64,000 nucleotides of DNA from Fluviicola sp. XM-24bin1. Its GTDB lineage: Bacteria > Bacteroidota > Bacteroidia > Flavobacteriales_D > Crocinitomicaceae. Shown here piece after piece: positions 44,973-55,008 of this stretch. A program made the translations under genes and the position numbers. The first letter of the stretch is position 1; the number at the start of each line of letters is the position of its first letter. Location: positions 62,001-126,000 of the forward strand of contig QCWI01000010.1 in the NCBI GenBank assembly GCA_003149635.1, in the 5' to 3' direction. The notes beneath the pieces were generated by a model. That model was not told where the DNA came from, ran no database searches, and saw only the letters and a program-made list of their open reading frames with translations.

Positions 44973-46250
44973 ATGATGAAGCAGATTCTAATTGTATTCA
45001 CAGCACTTCTTCTCTCCTTTCAGGGAAATGCCTCTCAATTGCTGATTCCTATGGATGAATCGCAATCGAACCACTTGAAGGCCTACGGAGTTGCTTATTA
45101 TGTATTGGAAAGTGAAGTAGTGATTGATTGGCTCCTTAATTACCGAGGAGGATCATTTATGATGCCGCATTTAACGGCCATTGAAGAAGAATTGGTGCTT
45201 CGCGGCGTGAGTTACGAAATCATTGCGGATGCTCAGGCGGTTGGCATCAAAGAACAAATTGCCAATCCTGAAATAAATATGGAGGTCGTGCAATTGGAGA
45301 AAGCTCCGAAAATTGCCGTGTACACTCCAGGAGGCAAACAACCTTGGGACGATGCAGTAACATTGGTAATGGAATATGCTGAAATTCCGTACGAGAAAAT
45401 TTACGATTCTGCCATTGTGATGGGTGTATTACCTGAATACGACTGGTTGCACCTCCACCACGAGGATTTCACAGGTCAATACGGTAAGTTCTATGCGAGT
45501 TTCCGTTCCTACGCCTGGTACAAACAACAAGTAGCAGATTTGGAAGCTTCTGCAGCGCAATTAGGCTTTGATAAGGTTTCAGAGATGAAATTAGCCGTTG
45601 CTACCAACATTAAAAACTTCGTTATCGGAGGTGGATTCCTGTTTACGATGTGTAGCGGAACCGATAGTTTCGACATCGGACTGGCGGCTCATCAAACGGA
45701 TATTTGTGAAGTAATGTTCGATGGTGACCCAGCAGATCCTAACGCGCAAAGCAAATTGGATTTCAACAACACGCTAGCCTTCGAAAACTTTGAATTGGTG
45801 CGCGATCCATTGACATACGAATATTCCAATATCGATGGGACGGATCTTCGAAACAGACGACTTCCTGAGGCGCAAGCAGCCAAAGGAGATAAGTTTACAT
45901 TGTTCGAATTCTCGGCCAAATGGGATGTCGTTCCAACGATGCTCACACAGTGCCATACAGATGTTGTCAATGGATTCATGGGGCAAACTACCGATTTCAA
46001 GAAGGATTTCATCAAATCTAACGTGCTCATTATGGGTGAATCCAAAGCTTATGGAACAGCCCGATACATTCATGGAGAATTAGGACAGGGAACATGGACC
46101 TTCTACGGAGGTCATGACCCGGAAGATTATCAGCATCGCGTGGGCGATCCTCCTACTGACTTAAACCTTCACCCTAACTCTCCTGGATATCGCTTGATCC
46201 TCAATAATATTCTTTTCCCTGCAGCAAAAAAGAAAAAGCGAAAAACCTAA
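44973..46250 (+). CDS. Conserved secreted Bacteroidota protein, GATase1-like
   Basis: Signal peptide (MMKQILIVFTALLLSFQGNAS) and a mature region beginning LLIPMDESQSNHLKAYGVAYYVLE. This family is often annotated as asparagine synthetase B, but no AsnB glutaminase or synthetase motif is visible. The middle resembles a class I glutamine-amidotransferase-like fold: YTPGGKQPWDDAVTLV, LHLHHEDFTGQYGKF, IGGGFLFTMCSGTD and NFTMGESKAYG-like blocks. Exported and conserved, function unproven. The ATG at 44973 is the second of two possible M; 23 bases after dnaB. Confidence 0.78.
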   Translation: MMKQILIVFTALLLSFQGNASQLLIPMDESQSNHLKAYGVAYYVLESEVVIDWLLNYRGGSFMMPHLTAIEEELVLRGVSYEIIADAQAVGIKEQIANPEINMEVVQLEKAPKIAVYTPGGKQPWDDAVTLVMEYAEIPYEKIYDSAIVMGVLPEYDWLHLHHEDFTGQYGKFYASFRSYAWYKQQVADLEASAAQLGFDKVSEMKLAVATNIKNFVIGGGFLFTMCSGTDSFDIGLAAHQTDICEVMFDGDPADPNAQSKLDFNNTLAFENFELVRDPLTYEYSNIDGTDLRNRRLPEAQAAKGDKFTLFEFSAKWDVVPTMLTQCHTDVVNGFMGQTTDFKKDFIKSNVLIMGESKAYGTARYIHGELGQGTWTFYGGHDPEDYQHRVGDPPTDLNLHPNSPGYRLILNNILFPAAKKKKRKT

Positions 46251-46317
46251 TCACACTGTTTCTGTCCGCAGATAGATTTTTGTATATTGCTTGTTCTAAG
46301 CTATTACTAAATAAACT

Positions 46318-49300
46318 ATGAACAAGAACTTTCTGACGGTCGCAGCCGTTACGCTGGGGTTGACCTCATTTGGTCAAATTCAGCAAGTAGGTCAAGAGAA
46401 TCTTGCTCCTTCTACAACTACAGCATCGGAACTACCGATCATCTCAAACATAAGTGACAGATCTGTACCGATAAATAATCCACTACAAATAACCGCTGCA
46501 AATGCGAATACACCGGGAGCTCATTCCTGTTCAATGCATGATTTAAATGAGGCCCATTATGCTTCCCGTGGTCTTTTGAATGAATACCATCAAAGTTCAA
46601 TGGCTGGTGCTCAAGCAGCTGCAAACATGAGCTTCCCAGAGACTCCTGGTGTGAATGAGATTTCTGTGATTTTCCACGTTGTTCACAATCCAAATAACCC
46701 TGCTGAGAATGTTTCAAATGCTCAGATTATGGCATTGTTCCAAGAGCTTCAGGAAGATTATCAGTTATTGAACTCAGACGCGGGCTTGGTGCGCAGTGGT
46801 TACGGATTTACTCCGGCAGATTGTGATATCAATTTCTGTTTGGCAACACAAGACCCAACAGGTACACCTCTTACGGAAATCGGTGTAGTCAGAGTAGCAA
46901 CAACTGAGGACTTTTACGACCAAAATGCTGGTGAAGAAAACAAAATGAAGTCTTCGGCAACAGGTGGTTCAGACATTTGGAACAGAAACAACTATTTGAA
47001 TATTTGGATTTGTGACATTACCAATGGAGCATCGTTTGGGGTTGCCGGTTATGCTTACCGCCCAACGCCTACACTACTTCCAAGTCCAACAATTGATGGA
47101 ATTGTAATTGATTACAACTTAGGATTTGGATCAAATGTACTTACCCACGAAGTAGGTCACTACCTTGGACTTGATCACACTTGGGGTGGCTCAGGTAGCT
47201 GTTCTAGCGATGACGGCTTTACTGATACTCCGAATACTATTGGACCTGCAGATAACCAACCAGGTTTCTTCTGTGGTATAGCCAACTTTCAAACTTGCGG
47301 TGCTACTGAGGTTCAATATGAAAACTACATGGACTATGCTACTGGATGTACATACATGTTTACTCAAGAACAAGCGAACTACCAATTATCGATACTACAG
47401 GGAATCAGAGGGTCATTATTGTTGTCTCCAGGTTGTGACCCGACGAACACTCCCCCAAACTCGGCGTTTACTTCTTTCCCTGCAGGACCTTCACCGATAA
47501 TTATTCCGCAGAATGCAAGTGTTAATTTCTACGACGCTTCTACGAACGTCCCTACAGGATGGACATGGACTATTTCTGGTGTGCAAGGAACGGATTGGCA
47601 ATGGATAGGTGGTACAAACCAAAATTCACAAGATCCAGTTGCTGAGTTTTACACAGTTGGCACTTATGATGTGACATTAACAGCGTCTAATATCTATGGT
47701 GTAGATGCAACACCGGCCGTTGAAAATTTATATGTACAAGTTGCAGCAGCTGCTACAGGAATTGGATGTGATACACTTCGTAACTGGATCCCAGGTCAAG
47801 CTGCGGGTGAAATTGGATGGCAACCACCATCTACTGGGCATGTTAATGGACACGCGGTTATAGGAACCTCTCAATCGCTTGAGTGGGCGCAACCTCTATC
47901 ATCACCAACAACAACAGATATTAAGGCTATTGAGTATGCTGCTGTAAATGTTGATGGAACTACTGGTGAGGTTATTTGGAAAATTTATGCAGACAATGCT
48001 GGTGAACCAGGAACCGTTCTCGGGAGAGACACTGTTCAACTTCAAGATATTGTTGAAGGAGCTTGGAACCAAATAGATGTTGTACCACCTGTCACGGGTA
48101 TCACAGGAACCTTCTGGGTTGGTTTTGAAATAGACTATACGAATCCAAGTGATACATTTGGAATATTTACTCAAATAGCAGCAAGCGCTGCATCCAACAC
48201 AGACTGGTGGTATGATGGTACTACTTGGGAAAGTATTGCCACAACCACTGGTAATGCTGCTGGCACACACAGTTTAGTAGATGTATTAACATCAACAGGA
48301 TCAGCACCAACAATGGATTTTACTGCCACGGGTGATTCAGTTTGTCAAGGCGGCGATATTTTGGTTGACGGATCGATTTCAACAAACAATCAAGATTATC
48401 GCTGGTATATCGATGATACTTTCCCTGGACTATCAAATCCTGTTTTGGATCAATCAAACAGTTCAAGTAATACTTTTAACTTCCCATACACTCCAGGCAC
48501 TTATTATATGTATTTATTCGGAGACGGTTCATGTTTGACTTCAGGTGTTTACTTGCCAATCGAAGTATTAGCACCTGTATCTGCTACGGCAACGCCAACA
48601 GCAACCACTTGTGGTAACAATAATGGATCTATTACTGTAACCGGGTCGACAGGTGGTGATGGCACTTATTTCTACAGTCTTGATGGCACGAACTACCAAG
48701 CGAGCAATACTTTCACCGGCCTAGCTCCAGGGGACTATGACGTTTATGTTGCTACGAACTGGAACGGATGCGAAGTAATGTACACAGTGAATGTGGCAGC
48801 TTCAACTCCAGCGACGGCAACAGTTAGTGCTAGCCAGGCTGTTTGTCCTGGTGGAAGTGCAACAATTTCCGCGACTGGTGGAGGAACGTACGATTGGTCC
48901 GATGGATTTTCTTCTATTGGAACCGGTGCCTCTGAAACAGTTTCACCTGCGATAACAACACAGTACAGTTGTTTAGTAACTGATGGATTTGGATGTCAAA
49001 CTACGGTTTATACCACAGTAAATGTGAATACACCTATCCCGCCGACTATTTCTGCAAGTGGAACGGCAACAATTTGTGCCGGGTCAACTGTTGATTTAAC
49101 GTCTTCCACTCCAACAGGTAACGTTTGGAATACAACTGAGACAAGCTCCACAATTACTGTTAGCACTGCCGGAAGTTACACTGTTACCTCGAATGACGTT
49201 AACGGATGTTCAGCAACTTCGGCGCCATTTGTAGTTTCTGTCAACGCTGCTCCTTCAATTGCTGGTGCACCGTCAGATCCAACGTCTTGTGGAACAACAA

Positions 49301-50415
49301 CAGGATGGATTCAAGTAACTGGACCAAGTACTGGATCTGTTTCTTGGACTGGGACCTCAACCGGTAACTCTGGAGGATCAGTAACACTACCATACAACAT
49401 CAACAACTTGGCTGCTGGTTCATACAACATCACGTTGATTGATGTAAATGGATGTGCGTCTAACTTGTTAGTTCAAGCGTTGAACGATCCTAACCCACCG
49501 ACAACTCCAACAATTTCGAATTCTGGAGCCTTAACTTTCTGTGACGGAGGATCAGTAGTATTGACATCATCCTACACAGGAGCTGGTAACAACTGGTCGA
49601 CTGGTGAAACTACAGACAATATTACTGTAACAACTTCACAGACAATTTCTGTAACATACACAGACGGAACTGGTTGTTCTTCAACATCAGCTCCAATTAC
49701 AGTTACTGTGAACCCATTACCAAGCACACCTACAATTACACCAAGTGGATCTACCACTATCTGTGATGGTGAAACTGTTACTTTAAGTTCATCACAAGGA
49801 ACGGGAAATCTTTGGTCTACTGGTGAAACAACTCAGGATATCGATATAGCTACGTCACAAACTATTGATTTGGTTTATACTGACGCAAATGGATGTTCGG
49901 CTACTTCTGCACCAATTACGATTACCGTAAATCCTTTACCTACAGTTACATTGTCGGCATTGAATCAAGTTTGTGATTATACACCAAGCTTCACTCTTTC
50001 TGGAGGATCACCTGCTGGCGGTACTTATTCTGGCCCTGGTGTTTCTGGTGGAGATTTTGATCCTGCAACTGCTGGATTGGGTACGCATACAATTACGTAT
50101 GAGTACACAGATGGAAACGGATGTACAAACATAGCTACTCAAGATATTCTTGTTGATCCTTGTGTTTCAATAGACGAAGTTGCACAAGCTGGATTGTTGA
50201 TCTACCCTAACCCAACTGACAACGTTGTTTACGTTGAGTTGGAAGGAGAATTCAACTACACAGTTCAAGATGCTCGTGGCCGATTGATCACAAGCGGAAA
50301 CGCAAATGACAAAGCAAGCATTTCATTGCACAGTGTAGAAACTGGAGTTTACTTTATCAATGTAACTGATACTGCAAACGATTCCGTTTCAACAACGCGT
50401 GTGGTGAAGCAGTAA
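46318..50415 (+). CDS. T9SS-exported M43 metalloprotease (cytophagalysin/pappalysin-like)
   Basis: A zinc endopeptidase secreted by the type IX system. Signal peptide of about 18 residues. The M43 zinc site HEVGHYLGLDH gives His277, Glu278, His281 and His287, and the Met-turn region is NYMDYATGCTYMFT. After the catalytic domain come a PKD-like segment (about 395-470) and three or more Ig-like repeats with the recurring STICDG / NLWSTGETT / VTVNPLP phrases. The last 80 residues (LLIYPNPTDNVVYVELEG onward) are the type A T9SS sorting domain. The 1365-residue protein is the largest gene here. Likely degrades extracellular proteins. Confidence 0.94.
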   Translation: MNKNFLTVAAVTLGLTSFGQIQQVGQENLAPSTTTASELPIISNISDRSVPINNPLQITAANANTPGAHSCSMHDLNEAHYASRGLLNEYHQSSMAGAQAAANMSFPETPGVNEISVIFHVVHNPNNPAENVSNAQIMALFQELQEDYQLLNSDAGLVRSGYGFTPADCDINFCLATQDPTGTPLTEIGVVRVATTEDFYDQNAGEENKMKSSATGGSDIWNRNNYLNIWICDITNGASFGVAGYAYRPTPTLLPSPTIDGIVIDYNLGFGSNVLTHEVGHYLGLDHTWGGSGSCSSDDGFTDTPNTIGPADNQPGFFCGIANFQTCGATEVQYENYMDYATGCTYMFTQEQANYQLSILQGIRGSLLLSPGCDPTNTPPNSAFTSFPAGPSPIIIPQNASVNFYDASTNVPTGWTWTISGVQGTDWQWIGGTNQNSQDPVAEFYTVGTYDVTLTASNIYGVDATPAVENLYVQVAAAATGIGCDTLRNWIPGQAAGEIGWQPPSTGHVNGHAVIGTSQSLEWAQPLSSPTTTDIKAIEYAAVNVDGTTGEVIWKIYADNAGEPGTVLGRDTVQLQDIVEGAWNQIDVVPPVTGITGTFWVGFEIDYTNPSDTFGIFTQIAASAASNTDWWYDGTTWESIATTTGNAAGTHSLVDVLTSTGSAPTMDFTATGDSVCQGGDILVDGSISTNNQDYRWYIDDTFPGLSNPVLDQSNSSSNTFNFPYTPGTYYMYLFGDGSCLTSGVYLPIEVLAPVSATATPTATTCGNNNGSITVTGSTGGDGTYFYSLDGTNYQASNTFTGLAPGDYDVYVATNWNGCEVMYTVNVAASTPATATVSASQAVCPGGSATISATGGGTYDWSDGFSSIGTGASETVSPAITTQYSCLVTDGFGCQTTVYTTVNVNTPIPPTISASGTATICAGSTVDLTSSTPTGNVWNTTETSSTITVSTAGSYTVTSNDVNGCSATSAPFVVSVNAAPSIAGAPSDPTSCGTTTGWIQVTGPSTGSVSWTGTSTGNSGGSVTLPYNINNLAAGSYNITLIDVNGCASNLLVQALNDPNPPTTPTISNSGALTFCDGGSVVLTSSYTGAGNNWSTGETTDNITVTTSQTISVTYTDGTGCSSTSAPITVTVNPLPSTPTITPSGSTTICDGETVTLSSSQGTGNLWSTGETTQDIDIATSQTIDLVYTDANGCSATSAPITITVNPLPTVTLSALNQVCDYTPSFTLSGGSPAGGTYSGPGVSGGDFDPATAGLGTHTITYEYTDGNGCTNIATQDILVDPCVSIDEVAQAGLLIYPNPTDNVVYVELEGEFNYTVQDARGRLITSGNANDKASISLHSVETGVYFINVTDTANDSVSTTRVVKQ

Positions 50416-50436
50416 GTTATATCATACTTTAATAGG

Positions 50437-50467
50437 AGCCCCGTTCGTGAGATCGGGGCTTTTTTAT
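50437..50467 (+). terminator. Terminator after the M43 protease
   Basis: AGCCCCG (50437-50443) pairs with CGGGGCT (50454-50460) around a 10-base loop and is followed by TTTTTTA. The next gene starts 20 bases later. Confidence 0.88.
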
Positions 50468-50473
50468 TTGCAG

Positions 50474-50481
50474 TATCTTCG
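50474..50481 (+). promoter_or_regulatory. Putative -7 box of the OB-fold lipoprotein
   Basis: TATCTTCG is one base off TAnnTTTG and ends 5 bases before the ATG at 50487. It immediately follows the terminator of the M43 gene. Weak evidence on its own. Confidence 0.4.
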
Positions 50482-50486
50482 CCTCC

Positions 50487-50909
50487 ATGAAAACCATCTT
50501 CATTTTCTTTCTTTCAGGTTTGATATTAATTTCATGTGAGAGTGAACCAGATAGAGATCCAATTCTGGATAAAGTAGCTAACCTGCCTCATTTCAATGCG
50601 GAAAGTATTCCTCAACAAATCTTAGATGATCCTCTTTTTGAGAAAAAATACCAGAATCAGCTGGTAGTAGTTAAAGGCAAAATCCATAGGATTGATTATA
50701 AGAAGGATGGCACTTTAGCGGTTCAGTTCTACCCTATGGCCACTCCGATTCATTGTGACATGAAAAACGAGCAAAAGTACTACAGGAAGGATTATAATGG
50801 CGAAATGACTGCAACTGTTGTCGGCAAGGCGGAGGTTTTTAGATACACAACAGAACGAGGAGAAAAGCTCGCTTTTTTGACATTGCGGCAAGGAGTCTTC
50901 GTTCGATAG
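50487..50909 (+). CDS. Small OB-fold lipoprotein
   Basis: Lipoprotein signal with lipobox LISC (residues about 14-17), then 120 residues with an OB-fold, tRNA_anti-like pattern: KYQNQLVVVKGKIHRIDY, the GTLAVQFYP strand, and AEVFRYTTERGEKLAFL. Similar small OB lipoproteins occur in Bacteroidota without defined function. It is convergent with gyrB, and its own transcript end is not marked by a separate stem on this strand. Confidence 0.75.
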   Translation: MKTIFIFFLSGLILISCESEPDRDPILDKVANLPHFNAESIPQQILDDPLFEKKYQNQLVVVKGKIHRIDYKKDGTLAVQFYPMATPIHCDMKNEQKYYRKDYNGEMTATVVGKAEVFRYTTERGEKLAFLTLRQGVFVR

Positions 50910-50911
50910 AC

Positions 50912-50943
50912 AAAAAAAGCCCCGATCCGAAGATCGAGGCTTA
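50912..50943 (-). terminator. Terminator of gyrB with a UUCG loop
   Basis: On the minus strand GCCTCGATC and GATCGGGGC pair (with one G-U) around TTCG, then T7. The tetraloop is of the very stable UUCG kind. Confidence 0.88.
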
Positions 50944-50966
50944 CCACTGTTCGACTATTCACTTTA

Positions 50967-52985
<2,019 letters not shown>

Positions 52986-53146
52986 CTATCTTTTTTACCA
53001 GTTTTCAAGGGGTCAGAAGTAGCTACTTATCAACATAATTTCTTTAAAATTGTTAATAGCGGCATCCGTTTTGCAGATTGACTTTCAGAATCATTTTTTT
53101 CAATCAAAAATTGGAACTTTTTTACTGTTTTTACGTTACAAGAAAT

Positions 53147-54016
53147 ATGCGAGTGCTACTTCTCTTAATAAGTTGTTTTTTAAGCCTTTCCGTTTTCTCT
53201 GGCGAAGGGGATTTTCATGGCTCATGGCAAGGTGTTGTCATGCGTGCAGGTCAGTCCATGAACAAAGGCACAATCGTCTATGTAGATTTTGACGTTGAAG
53301 ACGGCGTTTTATCCGGATACATGCGAGAAGAAACCTACGACACCGATTACTTCGCAATTAAGCAAATCAAAGGAAAACGTGAAGGCGATATCCTGAAATT
53401 TGAACAAACGGTCATCGAAGACGATAAAACTGCATTCCGTTCCAAATGGTGCTTGTACAAAGGACAATTCGAATACAACGAAGAAACAGGCTACCTACAC
53501 GGAAGCTTTTCCAGCACCGACTGTGGCCGCGTTAGTGGAAAAATCATCATGTATCAAAACGATTTTGAGATTTCTAAAAGTGCACAATCGCACGCCACGC
53601 ATTCTTGGTTCAAGGGATTCGTAAAAGATTATAACGAAGGACTAAACGCTCCAGTTATTCGAAAAAAAGAGCGCGAAAACTTCGTATTTGAGCCTATCTT
53701 CTTTGATTTTGATAAATCAGAAATTCGAGACGAGCACAAAGCTTTCCTAGATCGACTTATTAAGGTGGTCAAAGGTCACTCGGATTTACGTGTTCAAGTT
53801 ACTGGACATACAGACTCTGAAGGAACGAACGGATACAATGACGGCCTTTCAAAAAGACGCGCACAAGCCATCATTAATTATTTCGTTGAGAATGGATTAA
53901 GTGCAGATCGGTTAAAGTTTGATTTCAAAGGAGAAACGGATCCAGCTGCAACAAATGACACCGCAGAAGGACGTCAAAGAAACCGCCGCGTAGACTTCGA
54001 ATTTATTCAGCACTAA
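53147..54016 (+). CDS. OmpA-family outer-membrane protein
   Basis: A signal peptide (MRVLLLLISCFLSLSVFSG) starts at the ATG at 53147; a longer upstream frame lacks it. The N-terminal 160 residues (beginning DFHGSWQGVV) form an unrecognised beta domain with strands typical of lipocalin-like folds. The C-terminal domain has the OmpA peptidoglycan-binding pattern FDFDKSEIRDE, VTGHTDSEGTNGYN, LSKRRAQAIINYFV and QRNRRVDFEF. It anchors the outer membrane to peptidoglycan. It is convergent with trpG, overlapping by 14 bases. Confidence 0.92.
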   Translation: MRVLLLLISCFLSLSVFSGEGDFHGSWQGVVMRAGQSMNKGTIVYVDFDVEDGVLSGYMREETYDTDYFAIKQIKGKREGDILKFEQTVIEDDKTAFRSKWCLYKGQFEYNEETGYLHGSFSSTDCGRVSGKIIMYQNDFEISKSAQSHATHSWFKGFVKDYNEGLNAPVIRKKERENFVFEPIFFDFDKSEIRDEHKAFLDRLIKVVKGHSDLRVQVTGHTDSEGTNGYNDGLSKRRAQAIINYFVENGLSADRLKFDFKGETDPAATNDTAEGRQRNRRVDFEFIQH

Positions 54017-54587
54017 TTGGCGTTTCTACCGCTACTTCTTCCAAGAAATTTTCAAGAATCTCCATCCCTTTTGGCGTCAATATCGATTCCGGATGAAATT
54101 GCACTCCATAACAACGTAACGACTTGTTTTCCAACGCCATCACCGTTCCATTTTTAGACTCAGCAGTTATCGTATAATCACCTTCCTTCGATACGGCCCA
54201 GCTGTGATACAGTCCCACTTCGAATTCTGAATCATCCTGAGAGAATAGCACTCCCCTTTTCGTTATAATCGATTCTTGAACCCCATGTTTTACCACTTGC
54301 TGATTGTAAAGCGTCCCACCAAGTTGCACTGCCAATGCTTGCATTCCGAGACACACACCTAGAATGGGAATTTCACCCAAGAACTCGGCTACAAAAACCT
54401 TCAAATCTCCCGATTCTTCTGGCAATCCCGGCCCGGGAGACAAAACTACTGCATCGTATTTATTAGCTACGCCAATGGGTATTGCAGTATTATAACAGAC
54501 ATCTACTGAGCAATCATGCGATTCCAGATAGTGCACCAAATTATAGGTGAATGAATCAAAATTATCAACCAGCAGAATGCGTTTCAA
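54003..54587 (-). CDS. trpG/pabA: Anthranilate or para-aminobenzoate synthase glutamine amidotransferase
   Basis: Class I glutamine amidotransferase subunit, giving ammonia to TrpE or PabB. Motifs: VDNFDSFTYNLVHYLE, VVLSPGPGLPEESG, the catalytic Cys79 in GVCLGMQALA, and VQFHPESILTPKG with the catalytic His and Glu. Start is TTG at 54587, where the residues after it match the family N-terminus (MKRILLVDNF). Whether it is TrpG or PabA cannot be told without the partner subunit, which is not in the window. 42 bases from the divergent RidA gene. Confidence 0.9.
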   Translation of the reverse strand: MKRILLVDNFDSFTYNLVHYLESHDCSVDVCYNTAIPIGVANKYDAVVLSPGPGLPEESGDLKVFVAEFLGEIPILGVCLGMQALAVQLGGTLYNQQVVKHGVQESIITKRGVLFSQDDSEFEVGLYHSWAVSKEGDYTITAESKNGTVMALENKSLRCYGVQFHPESILTPKGMEILENFLEEVAVETPISAE

Positions 54588-54628
54588 TTGTCCGTTTTTT
54601 TGGTAAACTTGTACAAAAATAAGGAAAG

Positions 54629-55006
54629 ATGAAAAAGGCTTTGCAAATACCTGGAGCACCGGCTCCAATCGGCCCATATAGCCAAGCAATCCTCAAAAAC
54701 GATACACTGTACGTTTCTGGTCAAATCCCGATGGATCCAATGACCGGAAAAATCATTGAAAATGATGTAGCAGCAGCTACGCGTCAGGTAATGCAAAATA
54801 TTGAAGCCTTGCTTTCAGAGGCAGACATGACTTTCGAAAACGTTGTGAAATGCTCCATTTTCTTGAAAGATTTGAACGATTTTGAGACCGTTAATGCAAT
54901 TTACGCCGAGTTTCTCCGTTCTGAACCACCGGCAAGAGAAACGGTTCAGGTAGCACGATTACCGAAAGATGTTTCCGTAGAAATCTCTTGTATTGCTATC
55001 CGCTAA
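54629..55006 (+). CDS. ridA: RidA-family enamine/imine deaminase
   Basis: Hydrolyses 2-aminoacrylate and related imines. The family blocks are ALQIPGAPAPIGPYSQAI, LYVSGQIPMDPMTG, MQNIEALLSEADMTFENVVK and the active-site Arg in PPARETVQVARLPKDVSVEISCI. The 125-residue length is standard. The ATG at 54629 is divergent from the trpG-type gene. The glycosyltransferase gene begins 3 bases after its stop, in a different frame. Confidence 0.95.
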   Translation: MKKALQIPGAPAPIGPYSQAILKNDTLYVSGQIPMDPMTGKIIENDVAAATRQVMQNIEALLSEADMTFENVVKCSIFLKDLNDFETVNAIYAEFLRSEPPARETVQVARLPKDVSVEISCIAIR

Positions 55007-55008
55007 AT

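Noticed and set aside
49000-49950. Apparent DNA-level tandem repeats
   Set aside because: They are the codon-level trace of Ig-like protein repeats in the M43 protease, with many silent changes, not a satellite.
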